Translations under genes and position numbers: made by a program
Notes under the pieces: model-generated
Databases searched by the model: none
The model's input: the letters and a program-made list of their open reading frames with translations, nothing else
Told to the model about the DNA's origin: nothing
Part shown: positions 17,339 through 26,302 of the stretch, piece after piece
How the letters are laid out: every line of letters begins with the position of its first letter
Position numbering within the stretch: position 1 is the stretch's first letter
Source of the DNA: Microaerobacter geothermalis
Lineage (GTDB): Bacteria > Bacillota > Bacilli > DSM-22679
Length of the DNA stretch: 64,000 nucleotides
Reading direction: 5' to 3'
Assembly: GCF_021608135.1 (NCBI RefSeq)
Contig: NZ_JAKIHL010000004.1
Coordinates: 1-64,000, forward strand

Positions 17339-18448
17339 TTACCTTTTCCCCTTTAATCTACGGCTTAAATAGCGCACAATATAATTCATTTTTAATCCGT
17401 GGGAACCTTTTACCAGGATTGTTGTATGAGGAATGACCTTTTCTAAAAGATATTTCTGCAATTGTTCCTTGGAGGTAAAATGCTTTACTCTATGGGTAGG
17501 AAAACCATTTTTGACGGCACTATCCCCAATCCTTCGGGCTGAGATTCCATAAGTAAAGAGATAATCAACTCTTTTGTTTGCCAAATAATGTCCAACTTCT
17601 TGATGTCCTTTTGAGGAATACTTTCCCATTTCTAACATGCTGCCTAAGACGGCAATATTTCTTCCAGTACCGATCTGAGATAAAACATCGATGGCGGCCT
17701 TCATCGCATGAGGATTAGCACTAAATGTATCGTCAATAATTTTTATCTTCTTTCTGTAGTGATACACAACCAGACGCTGTTTTGCTTTATGAAAAGTTCT
17801 TAATCCAGTTTTTATCTCGAAGGGTGAAAATCCGAGTAGATGGGCAACTGATATTGCGAACAAAGCATTGTAAATATTGTGCTGTCCATAAATCGGAATA
17901 AAAAAGTGATGATCTTCACCATCCAGTTTTACTTGAAAGGTCATGCCATGATCTGCATAACGTATATTCTTCGCAATATAATCTCCATTCATTATTCCTA
18001 CCGTTAGGATTTTCCCTTTAAATCCATCTGTTTCAAGTAACTTTGATTGTTGGTCGTCTGCATTAAGAATCAATATTCCTCGGGAATTCATATGTTTAAT
18101 CAATTCAGATTTTGCTCTGGCTATTCCTGTGATTTCTCCATTAAAGTTTCCAATATGTGCTGTTCCAACATTAGTGATGATTCCAATGTTGGGTTGGATG
18201 GAAAAGCAATGTTTTCTAATGTCTCCTAATCGTTTCATTCCGTATTCCAATACAATGGCTCGATGGGAAGAATTAATTTCTTTCACATACTTCGCTGTAT
18301 GGGAAAAGTGATTTAAATTCCTTCTTGTTTTAAATATTTTCCATCTTTTGTTGAGAATAGAAGCAATGAATTCCTTCGTTGTTGTTTTTCCGGCACTTCC
18401 GGTAACGGCAATAATGGGTGTTCGTAAAATTTTAGCATATTTTCCCAA
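17339..18448 (-). CDS. MurF-like Mur ligase without N-terminal domain
   Basis: A 369-residue ATP-dependent amide ligase of the Mur family. The ATP loop is VTGSAGKTTTKEFIASIL (residues 14-31); EYGMKRLGDI, TNVGTAHIGNF and DDTFSANPHAMKAAI match MurF. The protein begins immediately at the ATPase domain, lacking the ~100-residue UDP-substrate domain of true MurF (about 450 residues), so it probably joins a different substrate. The start is TTG with AAGGGAGAG 6 bases upstream; no missing N-terminal coding is seen upstream. It is not part of a cell-wall cluster and converges with the CapA-like gene. Confidence 0.82.
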   Translation of the reverse strand: MGKYAKILRTPIIAVTGSAGKTTTKEFIASILNKRWKIFKTRRNLNHFSHTAKYVKEINSSHRAIVLEYGMKRLGDIRKHCFSIQPNIGIITNVGTAHIGNFNGEITGIARAKSELIKHMNSRGILILNADDQQSKLLETDGFKGKILTVGIMNGDYIAKNIRYADHGMTFQVKLDGEDHHFFIPIYGQHNIYNALFAISVAHLLGFSPFEIKTGLRTFHKAKQRLVVYHYRKKIKIIDDTFSANPHAMKAAIDVLSQIGTGRNIAVLGSMLEMGKYSSKGHQEVGHYLANKRVDYLFTYGISARRIGDSAVKNGFPTHRVKHFTSKEQLQKYLLEKVIPHTTILVKGSHGLKMNYIVRYLSRRLKGKR

Positions 18449-18524
18449 CCACTTCTCTCCCTTCTAAAGAAGATGAATAGTACTTCCACTTTGTTTATTT
18501 TATGTTGATCATGGCATTTAGGTG

Positions 18525-18594
18525 TTAATCAACACGCGATAGTGAGGTTGATTAATTATAAACATTTGTTTATAATAGTAACAAAAGTTTATAA
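18525..18594 (+). promoter_or_regulatory. psuK promoter with nested palindromic operators
   Basis: Promoter TTGATT (18548-18553), 17 bases, TATAAT (18571-18576). A perfect palindrome TTATAAAC-attt-GTTTATAA (18556-18575) covers the spacer, a third half-site GTTTATAA follows at 18587-18594, and a second inverted repeat TTAATCAAC/GTTGATTAA (18525-18533 and 18547-18555) overlaps the -35. The HTH of PsuK is the obvious candidate ligand. Confidence 0.65.
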
Positions 18595-18607
18595 GTTGGG
18601 TGAGCTT

Positions 18608-19693
18608 ATGAGTGATAAGGAAAGTCAAATTTTATCATTAATTAAAGAAAATCCGTTTATTTCACAGAAGGATCTGGCTAATAAGCTGGGAATTACCCGT
18701 TCAGCAGTAGCAGGTTATATTTCCAAATTAATGAAAGATGGAAAAATTTTAGGCCGTGCCTATGTATTACCAAAGGAAAAACACATTGTGTGTATTGGTG
18801 GGGCTAATATTGACCGCAAGATGGAGTCATTAAGTTCTATACAATTTCATACATCTAATCCGGTTCATTCCTCCCAATCCTGTGGAGGGGTTGCAAGAAA
18901 TGTTGCTGAGAATCTTGGGAGACTAGGGTGCTCCACATCGTTAATTACGGTTGTAGGGAAAGATAGCGAGGGATCATGGTTACTGGATGAAACAAGGAAG
19001 CATCATGTCGATATAAGCCAATCCATCACTTTACCTGAACAAAGATCGGGGAATTACACTGCAGTTCTTGATCAAAACGGTGAGATGGTTATTGCTTTGG
19101 CTGATATGGAAATCTATGATGCTTTGACTTGGGAAATGATCATGGAGAGGTGGTCCCATATTGCTTCTTCACAAATCATTTTTCTTGATGCCAATCTTCC
19201 AATGAATGTCTTATCCAATATGATTCGGAGATGTAAAGAAGAAGGCCTCTTTCTGTGTGTTGATCCTGTATCCATCACAAAAGCGAAGAAACTACCTGAT
19301 GAACTGGATGGAGTGAACATAATTTTTCCAAATAAAGATGAAGCGGAAATCATGTCAGGAATCAGCATTGAAAGTATTTATGATTGTAAACTGGCCTCCG
19401 AGATGATAAGGAAGAGAGGGGTTGAACAAGTCATTCTCACTCTTGGATCAAATGGGATTTATATTGAAGCCGATGGGATTAGTGAGCATGTGGCTGTCCC
19501 CAAAATTACTCCCGTGGATGTTACGGGAGCAGGAGACGCGTTAGTAGCGGGTGTCATATTTGGTATTGTTCAAGGGGAATCATTGATTTCGGCTTCACGA
19601 TTAGGAATAACTGCAGCATCCCTTACGTTACAGACGAAAAACACCGTTTCTAATCTTAATTCGGGAATACTTTATTCCTACTTAAACCAATAG
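18608..19693 (+). CDS. psuK: Pseudouridine kinase with N-terminal winged HTH
   Basis: A 361-residue fusion. Residues 1-60 are a winged HTH ([20 protein letters not shown]); the rest is a PfkB-family sugar kinase with [10 protein letters not shown], the [15 protein letters not shown] substrate motif and the catalytic [12 protein letters not shown] near the C terminus. With psuG 17 bases downstream it should phosphorylate pseudouridine to its 5'-phosphate. The HTH suggests it also controls its own promoter, which carries palindromes. ATG 18608 is chosen (GGGTGAG upstream); the frame from 18542 would include the promoter. Confidence 0.88.
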   Translation: MSDKESQILSLIKENPFISQKDLANKLGITRSAVAGYISKLMKDGKILGRAYVLPKEKHIVCIGGANIDRKMESLSSIQFHTSNPVHSSQSCGGVARNVAENLGRLGCSTSLITVVGKDSEGSWLLDETRKHHVDISQSITLPEQRSGNYTAVLDQNGEMVIALADMEIYDALTWEMIMERWSHIASSQIIFLDANLPMNVLSNMIRRCKEEGLFLCVDPVSITKAKKLPDELDGVNIIFPNKDEAEIMSGISIESIYDCKLASEMIRKRGVEQVILTLGSNGIYIEADGISEHVAVPKITPVDVTGAGDALVAGVIFGIVQGESLISASRLGITAASLTLQTKNTVSNLNSGILYSYLNQ

Positions 19694-19710
19694 ATGCGAG
19701 GAGGACAAAA

Positions 19711-20634
19711 ATGAGGCTTGAACAATGGATTGAATATACCGAGGAAGTGAAGGAAGCAAAAAGGTTAGGGAAGCCAATTGTTGCACTGGAATCTACTATT
19801 ATTTCACATGGTATGCCATACCCTCAAAATGTGAATACGGCTAGGGATGTCGAACAAATCATCAGAGATCACGGGGCTGTCCCGGCTACCATAGGAATTA
19901 TCAATGGAAAAATTAAAATTGGGTTGACTCGAGATGAATTGGAGTTTTTTGCTGTTAGTCAGGAGATTGAAAAAGTTAGCCGAAGAGACCTTCCATACAT
20001 CTTGACTATGAATAAAAATGGAGCGACGACGGTTGCTGCTACGATGATCTGCGCAAAAATGGCAGGAATAGATATTTTTGTAACAGGTGGAATCGGAGGC
20101 GTACACCTTGAAGGTGAGAATACATTGGATATATCTGCCGACTTGACTGAGTTGGCGCAAACCAACGTAGCGGTGGTTTGTGCCGGGGCAAAATCAATCT
20201 TGGATATCGAAAGAACATTGGAATATCTGGAAACCCGCGGAGTTCCAGTAATCGGATATAAAACCGATGATTTTCCAGCATTTTATACTAGGACAAGCGG
20301 ATTTAAAGTGGATTACAGAATCGACACTCCTAATCAGATGGCAACCCTAATTAAGACAAAATGGGAATTGGGCTTACATGGTGGACTGGTTATCGCAAAT
20401 CCGGTACCTGAAGAAGACGCTATGGAAGAATCTAAGGTTCAAGAGGCAATTGATACGGCTCTTGAACAGGCAAAGATAAAAGGAATAAAGGGCAAGAAAG
20501 TTACACCATTTTTATTGAATAAGGTGAAGGAATTAACAGGTGGAATTAGTCTTCAAACAAATATTGCCTTGGTTAAACACAACGCTGAAGCAGGTGCCAA
20601 AATAGCGGTAGCATTAAATAAGTTATCAGGCTAA
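19711..20634 (+). CDS. psuG: Pseudouridine-5'-phosphate glycosidase PsuG
   Basis: A 307-residue PsuG/IndA family enzyme that splits pseudouridine 5'-phosphate to uracil and ribose 5-phosphate. Family motifs: [17 protein letters not shown] near residues 26-42, [22 protein letters not shown] and [11 protein letters not shown]. The ATG has GCGAGGAGG upstream. It forms an operon with psuK for salvage of modified nucleosides. A terminator follows 22 bases after the stop. Confidence 0.94.
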   Translation: MRLEQWIEYTEEVKEAKRLGKPIVALESTIISHGMPYPQNVNTARDVEQIIRDHGAVPATIGIINGKIKIGLTRDELEFFAVSQEIEKVSRRDLPYILTMNKNGATTVAATMICAKMAGIDIFVTGGIGGVHLEGENTLDISADLTELAQTNVAVVCAGAKSILDIERTLEYLETRGVPVIGYKTDDFPAFYTRTSGFKVDYRIDTPNQMATLIKTKWELGLHGGLVIANPVPEEDAMEESKVQEAIDTALEQAKIKGIKGKKVTPFLLNKVKELTGGISLQTNIALVKHNAEAGAKIAVALNKLSG

Positions 20635-20655
20635 AGCAACGAATTTTTGATATTT

Positions 20656-20687
20656 CCCTTCTGATCCATGACTCAGAAGGGTTTTTT
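20656..20687 (+). terminator. psuKG terminator
   Basis: CCCTTCTGA (20656-20664) with TCAGAAGGG (20673-20681), then TTTTTT. Confidence 0.9.
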
Positions 20688-20768
20688 GGCTAATAAGAAG
20701 TATAAATCTTTTATTTATACTTTCTTATGTCGCATAAGGGTAACTACGCCTTTTTCTTTGCCCATGGG

Positions 20769-20821
20769 CTCGCCAATCGGCGAGTTTTCTTTATTGACAT
20801 CTAAAATTATCCTGTTAAATT
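20769..20821 (+). promoter_or_regulatory. Second hairpin and cobD promoter
   Basis: CTCGCC-aatc-GGCGAG (20769-20784) with TTTTCTTT looks like another terminator. TTGACA (20793-20798) follows and, with a weak TTAAAT or AAATTG, may drive cobD. A small hairpin CTTATG-tcg-CATAAG lies at 20724-20738. I see no conserved B12 box, so no cobalamin riboswitch is called. Confidence 0.5.
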
Positions 20822-20853
20822 GTTAATGGAGGGAAAGGAGGAAATTGTTTTTT

Positions 20854-21978
20854 ATGGCTTGGATTGAACAATTTGGACATGGTGGAGATTTGTTTACGGC
20901 ATCAGAAAAATTTTCTATTGACCCCGATCTATGGATTGATTTCAGTGCCAACATTAATCCTTTGGGTCCACCGCAGGAACTTTTCAGCAGAATTCAGGAG
21001 GATTGGAAATGGGTACAGCATTATCCGGATCCGGCCCACCGGAAGTTTACACGTATGTTGTCTGAAAAATTTAAGTTGCCTCAATCTTTCTTTTTAGTGG
21101 GAAATGGGGCTGCCGAATGTATGGCTCTAGCTATTCTTGGTTTGGAGCCAAAAACAGTAGGTGTCGTTTATCCGTGTTTTTCAGAATATGAGAAAATGGC
21201 AAAAAGCTTTGGAGTCCATGTTATAGGTTGTTTTTCTGACCGTGACACGTTAAGACCCGATTTTAATCAATTATTTAAATTGTTTACGAAATGTGACTTG
21301 GTGTTTATAGGAAACCCGAATAATCCAACTGGGGTAACCTATTCCGATGAAGAGTTGAAGCAGATGGCCAAATGGACGGATGAAACCGATACATATCTGG
21401 TAATGGATGAAGCTTTTATAGATTTTCTTTCTTCTTCTAAACAATTGGGACTCCTATCGATTTTAGAAATCTACCCCAAGGTGGTCATTATTCGTTCACT
21501 AACCAAATTTTATGCCATTCCCGGTTTAAGATTGGGGTTTGCCATTGCATCCCCTGATATGATCAAAAAAATGAAGAATAAACAAATAACCTGGAGTGTT
21601 AATCAGCTTGCTCTTGTGGCAGGTGCAGTATGTTTAAACCAAACAGAGTATGAAGAAGAAACCAGATTACTGATCAGGAAAGAAAGAAACTTTTTAATTG
21701 AATCGATTAGAAATGATTTAGGATGGCAGGTGTGGCCCAGTGAAGCCAATTTTCTTCTCGTTCGATTGCCTCTCGGATTCACTGCAACTGGTATACAGCA
21801 GCAGTTGGGAAGAAAGGGAATATTAATACGCAATTGCTCCATGTATCCTGGGCTGACCTCCCGTGACTTTCGCATTGCGGTCCGTTCACGGGGTGAAAAT
21901 TGCAAACTATTAAATGCACTAAAAGCCGTGGGTGAGAAGAACGGAATAGTAAAACCTAATAATGGAGGAATGGAATGA
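20854..21978 (+). CDS. cobD: Threonine-phosphate decarboxylase CobD
   Basis: PLP enzyme of the histidinol-phosphate aminotransferase-like class, 374 residues. The N terminus FGHGGDLFTASEKF and DFSANINPLGPP is typical of CobD/CobC, which makes aminopropanol phosphate for the nucleotide loop of cobalamin. FIGNPNNPTGVTY and the PLP lysine in RSLTKFYAIPGLRLGFA are present. AAGGAGG lies at 20835-20841; ATG 20854 gives 12 bases spacing, while TTG 20845 gives 3, so the start is uncertain. It overlaps cbiB by ATGA, confirming a cobalamin role over histidine synthesis. Confidence 0.9.
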   Translation: MAWIEQFGHGGDLFTASEKFSIDPDLWIDFSANINPLGPPQELFSRIQEDWKWVQHYPDPAHRKFTRMLSEKFKLPQSFFLVGNGAAECMALAILGLEPKTVGVVYPCFSEYEKMAKSFGVHVIGCFSDRDTLRPDFNQLFKLFTKCDLVFIGNPNNPTGVTYSDEELKQMAKWTDETDTYLVMDEAFIDFLSSSKQLGLLSILEIYPKVVIIRSLTKFYAIPGLRLGFAIASPDMIKKMKNKQITWSVNQLALVAGAVCLNQTEYEEETRLLIRKERNFLIESIRNDLGWQVWPSEANFLLVRLPLGFTATGIQQQLGRKGILIRNCSMYPGLTSRDFRIAVRSRGENCKLLNALKAVGEKNGIVKPNNGGME

Positions 21979-22934
21979 CATTGGCGTTCATGATTGCAGG
22001 GGCATATTTTATAGATATTATCATTGGGGATCCCAGAAATTTCCCCCATCCCGTTGTATATATTGGGAAATCGATTACCTTTTTGGAGAGGATGATCCGG
22101 AGAATTTTTAAAAGGGAGGTTTATCTCAAGTATGCGGGAATGCTTTTTCCTATAATTATTGCAGGTGGGAGCTATTTCATTGTATACCTGCTGCTGAAAG
22201 CTTTATCCATGGCTCATCCGATCTTATCATGGATTATGGAAATTTGGCTGATTTCAACAACAATCGCCGTTAAGGGACTGAAGGATGTAGGCTTGAAAAT
22301 CTATGTTTGCCTTCTTAATAAAGATGTAATTGAAGCTCGAAGAACCTTGTCGATGGTGGTAGGTAGAGATACGGAATCATTGGATGAAAAAGAGATTTCC
22401 CGCGGTGCGGTGGAGACAGTAGCAGAAAATATGGTGGATGCCATTATTTCTCCTCTTTTTTATGCAATGATTGGGGGAGCACCGCTAGCCATGGCTTACC
22501 GGGCGGCTAATACTTTAGATTCTATGGTGGGATACAAAAATGAGCAATATCGAAATTTGGGATGGGCTTCTGCCCGTTTTGATGATGTCTTGAATTTTCT
22601 TCCAGCAAGGCTCACTTTTCTTTTGATCGTTTTGGCAAGTTGGATTAAAGGTTATAATTATTCCAATGCATGGAAGATTACTTTAAGGGATGCGAGAAAA
22701 CATCCCAGTCCCAACAGTGGTTTTCCAGAGGCTGCCGTTGCCGGTGCTTTAGGAATTCAACTTGGCGGAACCAATTATTATCAAGGGATTGCATCCCATC
22801 GGGCAAAAATGGGGGATTTACTTCGCACCATTCAACCGGATGATATTGTAAAGTGTGTAAAGCTTATGATTTTGGTTTCGCTGATTTTTATCTTGGTAGT
22901 TGTTGTCTTCCTTCTACTTATTTGTAAATTATGA
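21975..22934 (+). CDS. cbiB: Adenosylcobinamide-phosphate synthase CbiB
   Basis: A 319-residue membrane protein that attaches aminopropanol (phosphate) to adenosylcobyric acid. It begins with a membrane segment and FIDIIIGDPRNFPHPVVYIG (about residues 11-30), the conserved CbiB start; GRDTESLDEKEISRGAVETVAENMVDA (shortened) and HPSPNSGFPEAAVAGALG are also characteristic. Four or so hydrophobic segments are seen. It is coupled to cobD by an ATGA overlap. No other cob genes are in the window. Confidence 0.95.
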   Translation: MTLAFMIAGAYFIDIIIGDPRNFPHPVVYIGKSITFLERMIRRIFKREVYLKYAGMLFPIIIAGGSYFIVYLLLKALSMAHPILSWIMEIWLISTTIAVKGLKDVGLKIYVCLLNKDVIEARRTLSMVVGRDTESLDEKEISRGAVETVAENMVDAIISPLFYAMIGGAPLAMAYRAANTLDSMVGYKNEQYRNLGWASARFDDVLNFLPARLTFLLIVLASWIKGYNYSNAWKITLRDARKHPSPNSGFPEAAVAGALGIQLGGTNYYQGIASHRAKMGDLLRTIQPDDIVKCVKLMILVSLIFILVVVVFLLLICKL

Positions 22935-23021
22935 AGAGCAAAATTTACATATTTTCTATTGCAAAAAAATACACTTAAGAGTATTATTATACATTATACT
23001 TACATGAAAGGATCGTTGTTA

Positions 23022-23483
23022 ATGCTTACATTTAGAAAGGCGAAAATGAGTGACGTTGAAACAATGCATGAGTTAATCAATCTTTATGCACAAAAAGGAT
23101 TGATGCTGGCACGGTCCAGAAATTCATTTTATGAAGGATTAAGGGAATTTACCGTTGCTGATTATGATGGCCAAGTGGTGGGAGCAGGCGGTTTGCATTT
23201 ACTTTGGAGTGATTTGGCCGAAATTAGAGCCTTGGCTATTCATCCTGATTACGCCGGACAAGGTATAGGACGTAAATTAGTCGAAACCCTGGTAAACGAG
23301 GCAAAAGAAATGGAACTGCCAAGGGTATTTGCTTTAACTTATCAGCCTGAGTTTTTTTCAAAATGCGGATTTACGGAAGTAGCCATGGATGTGCTGCCGC
23401 ATAAGGTGTGGCGTGAGTGTATCAATTGCCCCAAGTTTCCCAAGTGTGATGAGCGTGCCTTTGTACTGGATCTTAATGATTAA
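23022..23483 (+). CDS. GNAT N-acetyltransferase, ArgA C-domain-like
   Basis: A 153-residue GNAT domain of the amino-acid acetyltransferase type (COG1246). The acetyl-CoA loop is HPDYAGQGIGRKLVETLV around residues 80-97, and the C-terminal cysteine-rich stretch WRECINCPKFPKCDERA is typical of these stand-alone proteins. It may acetylate glutamate in arginine synthesis, but no arginine genes are nearby, so the substrate is open. ATG 23022 has AAAGGAT 8 bases upstream; the frame from 22959 lacks a ribosome site. Confidence 0.85.
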   Translation: MLTFRKAKMSDVETMHELINLYAQKGLMLARSRNSFYEGLREFTVADYDGQVVGAGGLHLLWSDLAEIRALAIHPDYAGQGIGRKLVETLVNEAKEMELPRVFALTYQPEFFSKCGFTEVAMDVLPHKVWRECINCPKFPKCDERAFVLDLND

Positions 23484-23519
23484 AGATCCCTTCAATGCAG
23501 CGAACCTGTTTAGGGTTTA

Positions 23520-23562
23520 CCGCCACTTACCCATAGATCATATGCGGGAGCATAAGTGGCGG
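23520..23562 (+). terminator. Hairpin after the GNAT gene
   Basis: CCGCCACTTA pairs with TAAGTGGCGG around a 23-base loop containing a smaller ATGC/GCAT hairpin. The tail is only weakly T-rich (ATCTTTAT). Confidence 0.6.
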
Positions 23563-23660
23563 CATCTTTATCGTAATTTTCCGAGTATTTGCTGCTATTC
23601 TATTTAACCGTTCAGAAGAAAATGTGTTTGCTCCGTTCACAATAAAATGGATAACTTTCA

Positions 23661-23692
23661 ACCTGTATCTTTTTACAGATACAGGTTTTTTT
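23661..23692 (+). terminator. Second, strong terminator
   Basis: ACCTGTATC (23661-23669) with GATACAGGT (23678-23686), then seven T. It lies about 100 bases after the previous hairpin with no gene between. The following stretch to 23896 holds a TATAAT (23756-23761) with a weak -35 and a partial dispersed repeat. Confidence 0.85.
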
Positions 23693-23843
23693 CTGAAACC
23701 CTTCGGTCGTACGATATACTAAGTTTACTACTTGGAAGAAAGTGACTTGATAAAATATAATTTTGTTTCAGGTGTTTTAATCAGGAAATAAATGAAACTT
23801 TTATACATTTCCAACCGTCTAATAATAGTAGAGAATAAATAGA

Positions 23844-23866
23844 GACGGAACTAAAGTTCCACATCT
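23844..23866 (-). repeat. Dispersed repeat, partial copy R6 (reverse)
   Basis: GACGGAACTAAA (23844-23855) is the reverse complement of the TTTAGTTCCGTC end of copies R1 and R2. It is directly followed by TTCCACATCT, the reverse of the AGATGTGGAA motif seen at 9171 and 29743. It lies in the leader of the secreted-protein/ABC operon. Confidence 0.55.
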
Positions 23867-23896
23867 ATAGACATACCAAATTCGGGAGGATTTTTG

Positions 23897-26302
23897 ATGA
23901 AACAGTGGATCCCTATAGCTGTTATCCTAATATTCATCCTATCTTTTTCACCAGTTGAAGCTGAAGGACTTGTAGATATTAAGGTGGAGATAGGACTTCA
24001 TGGAAAAATCAAGCAATCCAGATGGGCGCCAATTCATGTGACGATTACCAACCAGGGAGATGAAGTTTCAGGAGACCTGGTTGTTAAGGCTGCCCCTGAT
24101 GAGCAGTGGTATGGTACTTACACATTTCCAATGAGTTTATCTAAAGGGGGAGTGAAGGAAATCAGTTTATCCCTGCCGGTTGGTTATAACCCCTTTAACC
24201 CTAAAAACCTGGAGGTTTCCTTTTATGAAGGAGGATATAAAAAGGGAAAACCTGTGGAATTAGCCAACAAGATACGAATTGTCAGTGATTTCGTTCAACC
24301 GGAAGAGCTTTTAATTGGAGCATTAACGAAAGATCCGGATGGGTTAAAATTCTTTTTAACCGTATCAAATCCCATTTCCGGAAGTGCAAGACCGGAAATG
24401 GTTTTTCTAAGTGAAAAGGATATACCTGATCATTATCAGAATTTGGATTCATTAGATATTCTGGTTGTTGACCGATTCCCGGCGGATACTTTAACTTCAG
24501 TTCAAATGAATGCCATTAAAGAATGGATTCGCTCAGGTGGAGTTATGATTCTTTCTGGAGGTGGATCCTATCGGGAAACAGTCCTGCCTTTTTCAGATAT
24601 TTCTCCAGTGATCCCTAGAGGAACCAGAGAGAGCAAAGAATTATCATCCTTAAGTTCTTATGCGGAAGAGGAAATCAATTCTCCCCAACCAGTTACGCTG
24701 TCTGTCGGTGATCTTGCAGAAGGAAAGGTAATCGTTTCGTTTGAAGAGATCCCCGGGATTACGATTCGTTCATATGGACAGGGTCAAGTCATCTATACGG
24801 CCTATGATCTAACGGCGGAACCCTTTTCTTCATGGAAGGGAAATAGCAAATTGTGGAGCAATGTTTTCAAGGAGATAGGTCCGGAATTTTTCTATAAAAA
24901 ACTGAACTACAGTCGGCTGTTTGATCGGATGTATTCCCTTATGAACGGAGTTGAAAGATTCCCTGATTTAAAGGTTCCATCTGTCAGTCTGCTCATGATT
25001 TCCTTTGTCATCTATATTTTGCTTATCACCTTCGGTCTTTATTTGATATTAAAACGATTTGATAAAAGAGAATGGATGTGGGTGATTATTCCATCTGCCG
25101 GAGTCCTTTTTTCCTTGATTATTTTTGTAACTGGTGCCTCTGAACGATTGGGCGGTGTACTAAAACATACCCTGGCGGTTGTGGAACTGGATGGAATGGG
25201 AAATGGAAAAGGGCGCGCCGCTTCTGCCATTTTTGTCCCCAGAGGAGGGGATTACCGTCTGACTTCTTCGGAACAGATGATTCCCATCAGCAGCAGGTTT
25301 ATGCAAAATCCGATGGAAAAAGCAAGCTCTATCCTGATCTCCCAAACCCAAAATAAGAGTCAGGTTGAATTCCTAGATGTGGATTACTGGTCAGTACAAA
25401 AGGTGTATGCTGATCTCATGCCGGAATCCTATGGTCGGATTGACAGTGATCTTCGCTTGAGCGAGGGAAGGCTGACCGGGATAGTGACCAATGAGACTTC
25501 CTTCGATATGAACGATGCCAGAATTCTTGTCGGGCGTAAGTATGTGGAACTTGGGTCGATGAAAAAAGGGGAAAACAAGAAAGTAGATGTTCAAATTGGA
25601 CTTCAGGGGATTGGCAATCTGTCTCCTGACATGGATCTGGTTTATCAAATGTATAGTCAATATTACAACAGTCCTTACCAGCCCAATGCCAATTATGATT
25701 CCCGCAAGGGTTCCCTGTTGGAACAGGTATTAAGAACTAATGATCGAGTAGCCTATGCGACACCGGTAAAGCCTGGAACATTCACGACAAGCCCGAAAGA
25801 GAAATTTAACCTGCCAATGATCATTGGTTGGGTGGATCAACCTGTCTTTCAGTATGAAGTAAACGAAAAGGTAAAATCGGATAATCATTTATCTCTTATC
25901 TACCAAAACCTGAATGTTTCTATTCAGAATGGAAATACCTTCGCTATTCCCCATGGATATGTCAATCCATCAGTCAATCAATTGACCACTGATTATCAGC
26001 CGGAAGGGTTACAAAGGGTATATATGGGTGTGGGAACAGCAGAATTGGAGTTTATGCTGCCAGTCCCTGAAAAGGGAAAAGTGGACCAAATGGAATTGCG
26101 TTTGGATAATCCCCCGTTTGTATCATATGACTTGTACAACTGGGGAAAGAACCAATGGGAGAGGATATTTGGCCCAACTGCTAAGTTGGATGATCCACCT
26201 TCTTATATCAAGGGAAATCGGGTAAGGATTCGTTTAACGACCACCAGAGACGGTGGGTTTGAAAAGCCTACCATCCAGGTAAAGGGAGTGATTGAGAAAT
26301 GA
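23897..26302 (+). CDS. Large membrane-anchored extracytoplasmic protein of an ABC exporter operon
   Basis: An 801-residue protein with a signal peptide (about residues 1-23, ending PVEAEG). The first ~350 residues contain beta-rich and Rossmann-like parts (LDILVVDRFPADTLTSVQMN, EWIRSGGVMILSGGGSYRE resemble the glutamine-amidotransferase-like fold of exporter-associated proteins such as GldG). Two membrane segments follow at about 365-420, then a ~380-residue extracytoplasmic domain. The function is unknown. It overlaps the ABC ATPase gene by ATGA, so it is likely an accessory of that transporter. The ATG at 23897 has GGGAGGA 6 bases upstream. Confidence 0.75.
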   Translation: MKQWIPIAVILIFILSFSPVEAEGLVDIKVEIGLHGKIKQSRWAPIHVTITNQGDEVSGDLVVKAAPDEQWYGTYTFPMSLSKGGVKEISLSLPVGYNPFNPKNLEVSFYEGGYKKGKPVELANKIRIVSDFVQPEELLIGALTKDPDGLKFFLTVSNPISGSARPEMVFLSEKDIPDHYQNLDSLDILVVDRFPADTLTSVQMNAIKEWIRSGGVMILSGGGSYRETVLPFSDISPVIPRGTRESKELSSLSSYAEEEINSPQPVTLSVGDLAEGKVIVSFEEIPGITIRSYGQGQVIYTAYDLTAEPFSSWKGNSKLWSNVFKEIGPEFFYKKLNYSRLFDRMYSLMNGVERFPDLKVPSVSLLMISFVIYILLITFGLYLILKRFDKREWMWVIIPSAGVLFSLIIFVTGASERLGGVLKHTLAVVELDGMGNGKGRAASAIFVPRGGDYRLTSSEQMIPISSRFMQNPMEKASSILISQTQNKSQVEFLDVDYWSVQKVYADLMPESYGRIDSDLRLSEGRLTGIVTNETSFDMNDARILVGRKYVELGSMKKGENKKVDVQIGLQGIGNLSPDMDLVYQMYSQYYNSPYQPNANYDSRKGSLLEQVLRTNDRVAYATPVKPGTFTTSPKEKFNLPMIIGWVDQPVFQYEVNEKVKSDNHLSLIYQNLNVSIQNGNTFAIPHGYVNPSVNQLTTDYQPEGLQRVYMGVGTAELEFMLPVPEKGKVDQMELRLDNPPFVSYDLYNWGKNQWERIFGPTAKLDDPPSYIKGNRVRIRLTTTRDGGFEKPTIQVKGVIEK

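Noticed and set aside
20690-20850. Cobalamin riboswitch before cobD-cbiB
   Set aside because: The region is only about 160 bases and lacks a recognisable B12 box; it holds two simple hairpins and a promoter-like TTGACA.
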